A stretch of DNA of 17,852 nt from the NCBI GenBank assembly GCA_910584575.1, contig CAJUBG010000070.1:1-17852 (forward strand), read 5' to 3'. The notes beneath the pieces are model-generated. The model saw only the letters and a program-made list of their open reading frames with translations, ran no database searches and was not told where the DNA came from. The position numbers and the translations under genes were made by a program. Of this stretch, positions 1 through 6,698 are shown piece by piece (position 1 is the stretch's first letter; every line of letters begins with the position of its first letter). Origin of the DNA: an uncultured Dorea sp. (GTDB lineage: Bacteria; Bacillota; Clostridia; Lachnospirales; Lachnospiraceae).

Positions 1-161
1 CATCCTTTACCGAGGAACAGATTACGGACAACTTCCAGACGCTTATTGACGCAATCATCAAGGCAAGACCGGCGGCAGTAAAGGGACAGTTCTTAAGGAG
101 TGTGACTCTTACTTCCACAATGGGGCCTGGCGTTAAGATTAATCCGATGAAATTGGTTTAG
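1..161 (+). CDS. rplA: 50S ribosomal protein L1, C-terminal part (partial)
   Basis: The reading frame is open from position 3 to the TAG at 159-161 and gives about 52 C-terminal residues. They include TEEQITDNFQTLIDAI, the segment ARPAAVKGQFLRS and the ending TMGPGVKINP, all typical of the bacterial L1 C-terminus. L1 binds 23S rRNA at the mobile stalk and in many bacteria represses its own operon. The start lies before the window. In most Firmicutes rplK-rplA is followed by rplJ-rplL; here a strong hairpin terminator follows within 40 bases and the next genes are a toxin-antitoxin-like pair, so L10 and L7/L12 are not next in line. Confidence 0.95.
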   Translation, partial: SFTEEQITDNFQTLIDAIIKARPAAVKGQFLRSVTLTSTMGPGVKINPMKLV

Positions 162-198
162 TCATTTTCGCGCTGATTGAATCAGATATAGAAAAGTG

Positions 199-239
199 CA
201 GCCGCACCTGTGTGTTTATTGCAGGTGCGGCTGTTTTTT
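199..239 (+). terminator. Rho-independent terminator after rplA
   Basis: A perfect 12-bp stem (CAGCCGCACCTG at 199-210 with CAGGTGCGGCTG at 222-233) encloses an 11-base loop and is followed directly by six T residues (234-239). It ends the rplA transcript. Confidence 0.93.
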
Positions 240-337
240 GTTTTATAGGAAGCTTGAACTGCCTCAAAAGACCGTAATGCGGACAATTATCAGTATGGTC
301 TGCAACAGAAAAAGTAGTATTTAATTTGTATAGAGAA

Positions 338-346
338 TGGTATAAT
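338..346 (+). promoter_or_regulatory. Extended -10 promoter for the antitoxin-toxin pair
   Basis: TGG followed by a consensus TATAAT (341-346) forms an extended -10 element. No good -35 hexamer stands at the usual distance. Transcription would start near 353, giving a leader of about 37 bases before the chosen antitoxin start. The rest of 240-337 holds no gene that I can see. Confidence 0.65.
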
Positions 347-389
347 ATATAAAGTGAAAAACAACTTGATTTTGGAAAGGAGAATGGTT

Positions 390-626
390 ATGTCAATATT
401 GGAGAAAACGATAAACCTGTTAAACACCTTACCGGAAAACCAAATTGAAACAATATATAGTTTCGTGCAATTCCTCAGTTCGCAGCAGATAGTAGAAAAA
501 CCTGCCGCTATGGATTCTTTGGATGATATTTTTAGGAATATTGTAGGCGCTGTGCCCGATACGGGAAAGTCAGTGGAGGAATACAGAGAGGAAAGGATAC
601 GGGAAAGATATGAAGTTACTAATTGA
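390..626 (+). CDS. Putative antitoxin of a type II toxin-antitoxin pair
   Basis: A 78-residue protein beginning MSILEKTINLLNTLPENQ. The first half looks like a helical hairpin (LEKTINLLNTLP, then IETIYSFVQFLSSQQ); the second half is acidic and charged and ends in an Arg/Glu-rich stretch, as is usual for antitoxins that wrap a partner. The ATG at 390 is chosen because AAAGGAG (376-382) sits 7 bases upstream; the ATG at 384 is only 1 base from it, and a GTG at 354 falls at about the predicted transcription start. The 3' end overlaps the PIN-toxin start by 17 bases, the usual coupled antitoxin-first order. No ribbon-helix-helix or AbrB-like DNA-binding segment is obvious, so autoregulation by this protein is uncertain. 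The call rests mainly on context. Confidence 0.7.
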   Translation: MSILEKTINLLNTLPENQIETIYSFVQFLSSQQIVEKPAAMDSLDDIFRNIVGAVPDTGKSVEEYREERIRERYEVTN

Positions 627-1026
627 TACCAATGTGATTCTTGACATGGTGTTTAACCGTAGAGGCTGTGATATTTCTGTGGAATTATTCAGGCAGGTAA
701 AGGAGACTGGCGCCAGTGCATATATAACAGCATCTTCTGTGACGGATATTTTTTATATTATTCGTAAAGAAATACATGATACGGGGCGGACATATGTTGT
801 CATGGAAAATATTTTTCGGTTGGTGGCAATCCTTTCCGTGACAGATAAAGATATTAAGGATGCGTTTGGTGAAAAATGGAAAGATTTTGAAGACTGTGTT
901 CAGTATATGACAGGGAAAAATGCCAGGATGGATTATATCATCACAGGAAACCGTAAAGATTATGCGGATGCTATGCTGCCTGTTATGACACCGGTTGCAT
1001 GGATAGAGATGGCCAGCGGTATATAA
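610..1026 (+). CDS. PIN-domain ribonuclease toxin (VapC-like)
   Basis: A 138-residue single PIN domain. It opens with LLIDTNVILD (Asp6 is the first catalytic acidic position), continues with a serine/threonine-rich strand ITASSVTDIFYIIRK (Asp46), then KDFEDCVQY (Asp92, Glu94, Asp95), and closes with DYIITGNRKDY (Asp108). This spacing and the IIT-x-N motif are standard for VapC-type toxins, Mg-dependent endoribonucleases that cleave tRNA or rRNA. All expected acidic positions are present, so the nuclease looks intact. Its start overlaps the antitoxin gene, and a terminator follows 29 bases after the stop. The RNA target cannot be inferred. The pair is more AT-rich than the sugar genes downstream, which suits a mobile accessory module. 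Confidence 0.85.
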   Translation: MKLLIDTNVILDMVFNRRGCDISVELFRQVKETGASAYITASSVTDIFYIIRKEIHDTGRTYVVMENIFRLVAILSVTDKDIKDAFGEKWKDFEDCVQYMTGKNARMDYIITGNRKDYADAMLPVMTPVAWIEMASGI

Positions 1027-1054
1027 GAAAAAATAAATAATGTTTTAATGGCAA

Positions 1055-1085
1055 GGCGGACCTCTATATGGAGTTCCGTCTTTTT
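1055..1085 (+). terminator. Terminator after the PIN toxin gene
   Basis: Stem GGCGGA-C-CTC (1055-1064) pairs with GAG-T-TCCGTC (1071-1080), with one internal mismatch and one G-U pair, around a 6-base loop, followed by TTTTT (1081-1085). Confidence 0.75.
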
Positions 1086-1197
1086 GTGATGAAGAAAAAT
1101 GTATGTTTGATAGAAATGTGGATTGGTTCATTTTGTATTTCAGGAAAGTTCTTCCAAGAAATTTATATTTTTTATATTGCTATTTTCAAAAAAGGTA

Positions 1198-1225
1198 TTG
1201 ACAATATGAAATTTTATTTTATAAT
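1198..1225 (+). promoter_or_regulatory. Sigma-A promoter of the sugar locus (P1)
   Basis: Consensus TTGACA (1198-1203), a 16-base spacer and consensus TATAAT (1220-1225). Transcription should begin near 1232, leaving a leader of about 134 bases before the binding-protein ATG at 1366. The spacer is almost filled by the 13-base element GAAATTTTATTTT (1208-1220), which recurs at the aldolase B promoter. Upstream, 1087-1197 is AT-rich with no gene and no other clear signal. Confidence 0.85.
1208..1220. promoter_or_regulatory. Candidate RpiR operator inside P1
   Basis: GAAATTTTATTTT lies between the -35 and -10 boxes and touches the -10 box. It is identical over 13 bases to 7590-7602 and one base from the palindromic site at 7527-7539. 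A protein bound here would block RNA polymerase. Assignment to RpiR is inferred from the two regulators in the same cluster. Confidence 0.5.
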
Positions 1226-1302
1226 GTTTATATACAAATAGCATAAGTAAACACGAAATAAGCAAAATATAGTTGTCAGAGTGAACAAAAATAATGACAT
1301 TT

Positions 1303-1320
1303 CAAGAAATATATTTCGTG
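1303..1320. promoter_or_regulatory. Candidate palindromic operator in the leader of the binding-protein gene
   Basis: CAAGAAATATATTTCGTG is an 18-base inverted repeat with 8 of 9 pairs matching; its core GAAATATATTTC (1306-1317) is perfect. The right side ATTTCGTG is shared exactly with the site before aldolase B (7535-7542). It lies about 70 bases downstream of the predicted P1 start, so binding would act as a roadblock, or by looping to the site at 1208. Confidence 0.55.
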
Positions 1321-1365
1321 CCTTACAAAATGCAGAAAAAAAATTTTATTTAAGGAGGAAGAATT

Positions 1366-2685
1366 ATGAAATTCAGAACAGTAGCGAAGAAGACATTTTC
1401 CGCGGCTATGGTGGGTACGATGGTGTTGTCACTGGCGGCATGCGGCGGCAATGGTGGCAGCGGGGACTCTGGAAGTGATTCCGACAGCGGCAATGATTCC
1501 AAGAGCGAGAGCAGCAGCGACGGCGTAACCTTGAAGTTCCAGCAGTGGTGGGGCGCAGAGCTGCCGGAAGGGTACTTAGACGAGATTGTCGAGAACTATG
1601 AGAAAGAGACAGGCGTTAAGGTAGAGCTTCTTACAGCGCCATGGGCAGACACCAAGACAGCAATCACGGCAGGCGCGACCAACAACACGATTGCGGATAT
1701 CATCAGTGTTGACGGCGCTTGGCTTTCTGAGTTTGTTGACATGGGAATCCTTGCAGATGTTGAAGCGGCAGGTTTCGATTCCAGCCTTGCAAGCGATGTG
1801 TGGGAAGTAGACGGAACGAAGTATGTCATTCCGGTCAACAACTTTGCATATCCTATGTATGTCAATATGGACATCCTTGAGGAAGCCGGTGTTGCTGAGA
1901 TTCCGACGAACTGGACGGAATTGACGGACGCATGTAAGAAGATTACAGAAGCAGGACATTCTGCCTTCGCGCTGAACCTTGGTACAACCAATGCCAATGG
2001 TATCCAGAACGTATTCGGCGGAACCGGATGGGCGTCAGGAATCAAGTTAAAAGACGACAATGGCGAATATAAGACAGAAGGCAATGAGGATCTTGCAGAA
2101 TTAGCAGAGTTATTCAAGCAGATGTATGACGACGGTTCTTTATATCCAGGTATGAGCACACTGGAGGAGTCAGAGATGACGAGTAACTTTGCGGCTGGAA
2201 ACTGTGCGTTTACTCTTGCATCCGCAGCTACCATGAGCCAGTTTACAGACGTTAATTTCGAGGCGGTTACCGTTCCGTCCAGGGATGGATTTACAGGCGA
2301 GAAGGGTATCTGCTACGCAAGCTGGGCGGTTGGTATCTCAGAAGCCAGCGAGAATAAGGAGGAAGCAGCGAAATTCGTGAATTACCTTCTTGGCGGTCTT
2401 GACGGGAAAGACGGTTCTGTTGCGGCAGGATTGGCAGCTACTATGTCCGCGTTCCCGAACAGTACGGTTGCAGAGCCGGATTACAGCGACGCGCCAGAGC
2501 AGTTCCAGTCATTCTATGAGCTGTACAAAGAGGGTTATGTAATCAATGAGTACATTGGTCTGCCTAACGCTTCTGATGTTATGACCTCCATGACGAATGA
2601 TCTGGTATTATATCTGGAAGGCGATCTGGAATGTGACGCAATGTTGAAAAATTGGCAGGGTTATCTTGACGAAGCTGGTAAATAG
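1366..2685 (+). CDS. Carbohydrate ABC transporter solute-binding lipoprotein (CUT1 type)
   Basis: A 439-residue extracellular binding protein of solute-binding family 1. The N-terminus has a basic start, a hydrophobic stretch and a lipobox ending LAAC with lipidated Cys26, followed by a Gly/Ser/Asp-rich tether (about 27-55). The rest has the look of the MsmE/MalE-like fold: early TLKFQQWWG, the segment WADTKTAITAGATN, DIISVDGAWLSEFVDMGIL, and YVIPVNNFAYPMYVNMDIL in the hinge and ligand region. It would capture a sugar outside the cell and deliver it to the two permeases that follow. AAGGAGG (1352-1358) stands 7 bases before the ATG. It is the first gene after the strong promoter P1. Family 1 proteins usually bind oligosaccharides or glycosides; the ligand cannot be told from sequence. 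Confidence 0.92.
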   Translation: MKFRTVAKKTFSAAMVGTMVLSLAACGGNGGSGDSGSDSDSGNDSKSESSSDGVTLKFQQWWGAELPEGYLDEIVENYEKETGVKVELLTAPWADTKTAITAGATNNTIADIISVDGAWLSEFVDMGILADVEAAGFDSSLASDVWEVDGTKYVIPVNNFAYPMYVNMDILEEAGVAEIPTNWTELTDACKKITEAGHSAFALNLGTTNANGIQNVFGGTGWASGIKLKDDNGEYKTEGNEDLAELAELFKQMYDDGSLYPGMSTLEESEMTSNFAAGNCAFTLASAATMSQFTDVNFEAVTVPSRDGFTGEKGICYASWAVGISEASENKEEAAKFVNYLLGGLDGKDGSVAAGLAATMSAFPNSTVAEPDYSDAPEQFQSFYELYKEGYVINEYIGLPNASDVMTSMTNDLVLYLEGDLECDAMLKNWQGYLDEAGK

Positions 2686-2696
2686 ATTTATTTCAG

Positions 2697-2728
2697 AAGG
2701 GGGAGTCGGATTGCTGACTCTCTCTTTT
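2697..2728 (+). terminator. Hairpin between binding-protein and permease genes (probably leaky)
   Basis: AAGGGGGAGTC (2697-2707) pairs with GACTCTCTCTT (2716-2726) around an 8-base loop, with one G-U pair at 2702-2721 and a second at 2700-2723; a short TTAT follows. Such hairpins often let the binding protein be made in excess over the permeases, by partial termination or by protecting the upstream mRNA 3' end. The downstream genes lack a promoter of their own, so read-through must occur. Confidence 0.55.
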
Positions 2729-2763
2729 ATCATAAGATTTCCTTGGAGTAGGAGGGATTGATT

Positions 2764-3645
2764 TTGAAAATATTTGGAAAAAAGACAGCTCCATACAGAT
2801 ATCTGCTCCCGACTTTGGCTTTGATGATCGTATTTTTAGTAGTGCCGATCTGTATGGTGATCAGATATTCGTTTTTAGATAAGGCTGTCGTTTCAAAGAC
2901 TCCGTCATTTGTAGGGATGGGGAATTATAAAGAATTATTTGCAGACAGTGCATTCTGGAATGCAACATCCAACACAGTTATTTTCGTGGTGGTCAGCGTG
3001 GTTGCCCATCTTGTGATTGGAATGATATTTGCGATGCTGTTGAATTCAAAGTATTTTACCACCAGGACTAAGACAATTGCCCGTGTTGTGTATATTTTGC
3101 CATGGGTATTTACGGCGTCTGTCGTAGCGATTTTGTGGAAGCTCATGCTTCAGCCGTCTGGTATCATTAATTATCTGTTGGAATTCCTTCCCAATGTGTC
3201 GAGAAATTCCGAATGGCTGAGTAACAAGGACCTTGCCCTTGCAGTTATTTGCTTCATTAATATATGGTGCGGTTATCCGTTTTATATGATTAGTATCCTT
3301 GCAGGGCTTCAGGGGATTTCGGGTGATTTGTACGAGAGTGCGGCTATTGACGGCGCGACCATGACCAAGAGCTTTCTCCACATTACGATTCCCCAGTTAA
3401 AGCCAATCTTAATCAGTATCGCGATGCTGGACTTTATCTGGACTTTGCAGTCCTTTAACGTAATCTGGATGCTGACAGGAGGCGGTCCGGTCAACGCTAC
3501 CGAGACATTAAGTATCTACATATATAAACTGGCGTTCCAGAAGCTGGATTACAGTATGGCGGGAACAGCCGCGACAGTTCTTCTGGTCGTATGTGTGATT
3601 ATTGCGATTTTCTACGTGAAACAGCAGAAGAAAGTGAGGGAATAG
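2764..3645 (+). CDS. Sugar ABC transporter permease, MsmF/UgpA type
   Basis: A 293-residue integral membrane protein with about six transmembrane helices, the first at roughly 13-34. The cytoplasmic EAA loop, which docks on the ATPase, is at about 190-210: ESAAIDGA, then HITIPQLKPI. The start is taken as the TTG at 2764, because AGGAGGG (2750-2756) is 7 bases away; the TTG at 2758 is only 1 base from it. The second permease begins 3 bases after the stop. It forms one half of the membrane pore of a CUT1-type importer. No ATP-binding protein gene is in the cluster, so the importer must borrow a shared MsmX/MsmK-type ATPase encoded elsewhere. Confidence 0.93.
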   Translation: MKIFGKKTAPYRYLLPTLALMIVFLVVPICMVIRYSFLDKAVVSKTPSFVGMGNYKELFADSAFWNATSNTVIFVVVSVVAHLVIGMIFAMLLNSKYFTTRTKTIARVVYILPWVFTASVVAILWKLMLQPSGIINYLLEFLPNVSRNSEWLSNKDLALAVICFINIWCGYPFYMISILAGLQGISGDLYESAAIDGATMTKSFLHITIPQLKPILISIAMLDFIWTLQSFNVIWMLTGGGPVNATETLSIYIYKLAFQKLDYSMAGTAATVLLVVCVIIAIFYVKQQKKVRE

Positions 3646-3648
3646 AGT

Positions 3649-4485
3649 ATGGTTGGCAGTTATAAGAAATCAATGAAGGTGTTACTTTCTATTCTTTTGG
3701 TTTTGGGCGGCTTATTCGCGGGATTTCCGATTATTTGGATGATTTGTTCTTCGCTGAAAGCAAACTCGGCAATCTTTTCATGGCCGCCGAAGTTTTTTGA
3801 CGAGACTGCAAGCCTTTCGTCTTATATAGCGGTGCTTACCGATTCGTCTAAGGTGCGTTTCTTTATCAACAGTTATATTGTGGCGGCTTCCGTGGTATTG
3901 ATTACGTTGTTTGTTGGAATCCTTGCCGCGTATGCGTTCAGCCGTTTTGATTTCCCAGGGAAGGGTGTATTTAATTCTCTGATTGTCAGCGTACAGGCAA
4001 TTCCGCCAATCGTACTGTTGATTCCGTATATGGGAATGATTGTTGCGATGAAGCTGTTCAATACCTATTTTGCGCTGATACTTACGTATCTGGTGACGAC
4101 ACTTCCCTACTGTATCCTGATGATGACCGGTTATTTTAACACTTTGTCAAGAGAGCTTGACGAGGCGGTCATGATTGACGGAGGTTCAAGGTGGAGGGCG
4201 CTCTGGGGCGTGCTGGTTCCAATCTCCCTTCCAGGAATGGTTTCCGTAGGAATGTATACATTTATGCAGGCGTGGAATGAGTATCTGTTTGCGCTGGCAT
4301 TGACTCAGACCACAGAGATGAGGACAGTACCAATCGGTATCAACCTGCTGATGGGACAGCATGCGTATGATTGGAGCCAAATGATGGCAATGAGCGTATT
4401 AGGCTCGATTCCGGTATTGATTTTCTTTATCTTCTTCCAGAAGTATTTTATTGCCGGTATGTCATCCGGTGGTGTAAAGGGTTAG
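3649..4485 (+). CDS. Sugar ABC transporter permease, MsmG/UgpE type
   Basis: A 278-residue membrane protein with about six transmembrane helices. The EAA loop is at about 171-191: DEAVMIDGGSRWRALW, then VLVPISLPG. The segments YAFSRFDFPGKG (about 95-106) and TFMQAWNEYLFAL are typical of the MalG-like partner permease. It pairs with the preceding permease and starts 3 bases after it, so the two are probably translationally coupled. The kinase gene follows after 37 bases with its own ribosome binding site. Transport specificity cannot be inferred from the permeases. Confidence 0.93.
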   Translation: MVGSYKKSMKVLLSILLVLGGLFAGFPIIWMICSSLKANSAIFSWPPKFFDETASLSSYIAVLTDSSKVRFFINSYIVAASVVLITLFVGILAAYAFSRFDFPGKGVFNSLIVSVQAIPPIVLLIPYMGMIVAMKLFNTYFALILTYLVTTLPYCILMMTGYFNTLSRELDEAVMIDGGSRWRALWGVLVPISLPGMVSVGMYTFMQAWNEYLFALALTQTTEMRTVPIGINLLMGQHAYDWSQMMAMSVLGSIPVLIFFIFFQKYFIAGMSSGGVKG

Positions 4486-4522
4486 GCATAAGACAGCAAA
4501 TTAGACATAAGGAGACTTGGGG

Positions 4523-5719
4523 ATGAGTGAAAGAATTGCCATGGGGTTTCATACATGCGTGGATTATGAACTTGTATGGGATACAAAGGTTGTAGAGGAA
4601 CAGATCAAGGCATTTGATATTCGGGCGGATGAGCTGCGGATGGATATAGAAGTTGATTCGGAGAGGGCAATCTGGATCGTCTGCCTCGCACATTTTAAGG
4701 AAGGAATCGGGGGCGAGGCAGTCCCCTCAGTGCCGGAGGACTGCGAACGGTTCGCCAGTCATTTTGAGTACAAGGTGACCCTTGGCGGAACAGCTACAAG
4801 GGCAGCGATTATCCTGGACGGCCTGGGCTATCCGACCCTTTTGCAGACGAGCTGTTACAATGAGCATGTCAAGCGGCTGATGCCAAAGGGCGTGCGTGCA
4901 TTGCCGGGTGTGGACAAAGACCATAACAAGGTGTATCCGCATGTTGTCCTGCAATGCCGCGGCGGGGTCAGGATTCATGCGAACGATATTGATTTTGTGA
5001 CGCCCAGAGAAAACCGGATTATGGTTTCACGGGATTTTGACAGCCTGAATATTCCGGTTTTGCCGGAGGAATTCGGGAAAATGATTACGGACGTGGATGT
5101 TTTTCTGCTCGGATGCTTCAGCGAGGTCATTGACAAGGATGTGCTTAAGGGCTGCATGGAAAAGACGCGGGCATTGCTTTCCCATCTGAAAAAAGACGCG
5201 GTGGTGGTGCTGGAGGACGGCTGCTATGTGAAGAAGGAATTCCGTTACTATGTGCATGAGCAGCTTGCTCAAGTAATAGACGTGCTGAGTATGAATGAGG
5301 ATGAATTACAGGATTATATTGGCAGAAGAATCGATATTCTTAACCCGCAGGCAGTAAAAGAGGCGTTGGAGAACGTCCGTGAGAGTACGGGGGTTAAGAC
5401 GCTTATCACTCATTCCGCTGCGTGGGCGCTGGCCTATGGAGAAAATGCGTCAGGTATGAGAGAGGCGTTGGAGGGCGGCAGTATTGCGGCGTCAACACGG
5501 TTCCGTATGGGGGATGGTTTTACACTTAAGGATTTTGAGGCTACGAAGGAGATTCCTGACAAGGCGCAGGGGATTCGATTCTGTGAAGAATTAAGAGGTC
5601 TGCTTGGAGAAAAGGTATGCTGTATCCCGTCCAAGGATTTAAGCTTCGTAGAACACCCGACGGTGGTTGGGCTTGGAGATACTTTCGCAGGAGGACTCCT
5701 GACGGGGCTTCTCCGTTAA
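4523..5719 (+). CDS. ADP-dependent phosphofructokinase/glucokinase family sugar kinase
   Basis: A 398-residue protein of the ADP-dependent sugar kinase family (PF04587, ribokinase-like fold), best known from hyperthermophilic archaea, where members use ADP to phosphorylate glucose at C6 or fructose 6-phosphate at C1. Visible family marks are KVTLGGTATRAA (substrate side), TPRENR, LSMNEDEL (the acidic metal/nucleotide-binding N-x-x-E type segment), TGVKTLITHS, the late IPSKDL, and TVVGLGDTFAGG with the catalytic Asp386 in the G-x-G-D motif. Ordinary PfkB kinases are about 310 residues and lack the TPRENR segment. The ATG at 4523 has AAGGAG 8 bases upstream; a TTG at 4517 is too close to it. 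It lies between the permeases and a class II aldolase, so its product is probably the aldolase's substrate. Whether it uses ADP, and which sugar, is not shown by sequence. Confidence 0.82.
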   Translation: MSERIAMGFHTCVDYELVWDTKVVEEQIKAFDIRADELRMDIEVDSERAIWIVCLAHFKEGIGGEAVPSVPEDCERFASHFEYKVTLGGTATRAAIILDGLGYPTLLQTSCYNEHVKRLMPKGVRALPGVDKDHNKVYPHVVLQCRGGVRIHANDIDFVTPRENRIMVSRDFDSLNIPVLPEEFGKMITDVDVFLLGCFSEVIDKDVLKGCMEKTRALLSHLKKDAVVVLEDGCYVKKEFRYYVHEQLAQVIDVLSMNEDELQDYIGRRIDILNPQAVKEALENVRESTGVKTLITHSAAWALAYGENASGMREALEGGSIAASTRFRMGDGFTLKDFEATKEIPDKAQGIRFCEELRGLLGEKVCCIPSKDLSFVEHPTVVGLGDTFAGGLLTGLLR

Positions 5720-5757
5720 GACAGATGTGGGATTGACAGAAGTAAGAAGGAGAGATT

Positions 5758-6612
5758 ATGTACGAAAAAGTAGGAAATATTTTAAAGACTGCAAAAGAGA
5801 GTAATACGGCTGCGATTGCATTTATCTGCATGGATTATGTGATGGCGCGGACAGTGGTTTATGCCGCGGAGGCGACGAATACGCCGGCGATTGTCATGCT
5901 GTTTCCAGAGCATGTGACAATCCAGCACACAACCGGCTTCGAGAAATATGCCGCTATGGTAAAGGAGTTGGCGGGTGAGGTGAAGGTGCCAATCGGCCTG
6001 CACTGTGACCACGATTACAGCTATGAAGCGATTATGAGGACAATCCGGGCAGGGTTTGGCTCTGTCATGATGGATGGCTCTATGAATGACCTGGATACGA
6101 ATATTGCGGTGACAAAGAAGGTTGTAGACGCGGCTCACGAGACAGGCGTTTTTGTGGAGGGTGAAATCGGCCATGTAGGGACGGCGGCGGATGCGGACAA
6201 CGATAAGACAGACTTGTACACAAAGCCGGAGGCGGCTGAGAAGTTCTGTAAGGAGTCTGGGGTAGATTCCCTGGCAATTTCTATCGGAAACGCACACGGC
6301 GAGTACCGCGATACACCTCATCTGGATATCCGCCGTCTTGAAGAAATTCATGCGGCTACCAGCGTGCCGTTGGTACTCCACGGGGGAAGCGGGATTCCGG
6401 ACGACCAGTTACTTGTGGCTTTCTCAAAAGGAATCAACAAGTTTAACCTGGGGACAGAATTTCTCGGCAAATACTTCCAGGCAGTTTCATCATTTGCGGC
6501 GGAAAATGCCAAGAATCCGGATCCTGTTAAGATCATCAATATGCCGGAATACGTGCAGTCAAAACTACAACCATATGTGGAAGGACGCATGAGGACATTG
6601 TGTAAGTTTTAA
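5758..6612 (+). CDS. Class II (zinc) ketose-bisphosphate aldolase, paralog A
   Basis: A 284-residue TIM-barrel aldolase of the fructose/tagatose-bisphosphate class II family. The motif GLHCDHD gives zinc ligand His82 and catalytic Asp84; VEGEIGHVGT holds Glu134/Glu136; NAHGEY gives zinc ligand His180; VLHGGSGIP gives zinc ligand His208; NKFNLGTE binds the substrate phosphate. All expected catalytic and metal positions are present. It would cleave a ketose phosphate to dihydroxyacetone phosphate plus an aldehyde. It starts 38 bases after the ADP-dependent kinase with a good AAGGAG site, as part of the same transcript. Substrate (fructose, tagatose or another ketose phosphate) is not decided by these motifs. 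It is clearly different in sequence from the second aldolase of the cluster. Confidence 0.92.
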   Translation: MYEKVGNILKTAKESNTAAIAFICMDYVMARTVVYAAEATNTPAIVMLFPEHVTIQHTTGFEKYAAMVKELAGEVKVPIGLHCDHDYSYEAIMRTIRAGFGSVMMDGSMNDLDTNIAVTKKVVDAAHETGVFVEGEIGHVGTAADADNDKTDLYTKPEAAEKFCKESGVDSLAISIGNAHGEYRDTPHLDIRRLEEIHAATSVPLVLHGGSGIPDDQLLVAFSKGINKFNLGTEFLGKYFQAVSSFAAENAKNPDPVKIINMPEYVQSKLQPYVEGRMRTLCKF

Positions 6613-6647
6613 TCAATTTGTATCCCTCTAAAACTACTGTTTTCCTG

Positions 6648-6677
6648 TTGTACGTGAATAAAAGCTTATGGTATCAT
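6648..6677 (+). promoter_or_regulatory. Promoter of the first RpiR regulator gene (P2)
   Basis: TTGTAC (6648-6653), an 18-base spacer and TATCAT (6672-6677) preceded by TGG as an extended -10. It lies between aldolase A and the regulator and supports the regulator start at 6699, since any farther start would be upstream of this promoter. Read-through from P1 is also possible, as no terminator follows aldolase A. Confidence 0.6.
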
Positions 6678-6698
6678 ACATATAAGAGGTGTGGACGA

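Noticed and set aside
269..301. Inverted repeat AGACCGTA / TATGGTCT upstream of the antitoxin promoter
   Set aside because: Eight pairs with one G-U around a 17-base loop, no T tract, and too far from the -10 element for a typical autoregulatory operator; could be chance.
1225..1253. Inverted repeat TGTTTA / TAAACA after promoter P1
   Set aside because: Only six AT-rich bases per arm with a 17-base spacer; expected by chance in this AT-rich leader.
1596..2234. Long antisense open frame opposite the solute-binding gene
   Set aside because: No start signals or recognisable domains; the + strand gene is certain and its codon bias explains the open antisense frame. The same applies to open frames opposite aldolase A (5782-6381), opposite the second regulator (8529-9134) and within gdpP (12918-13490).
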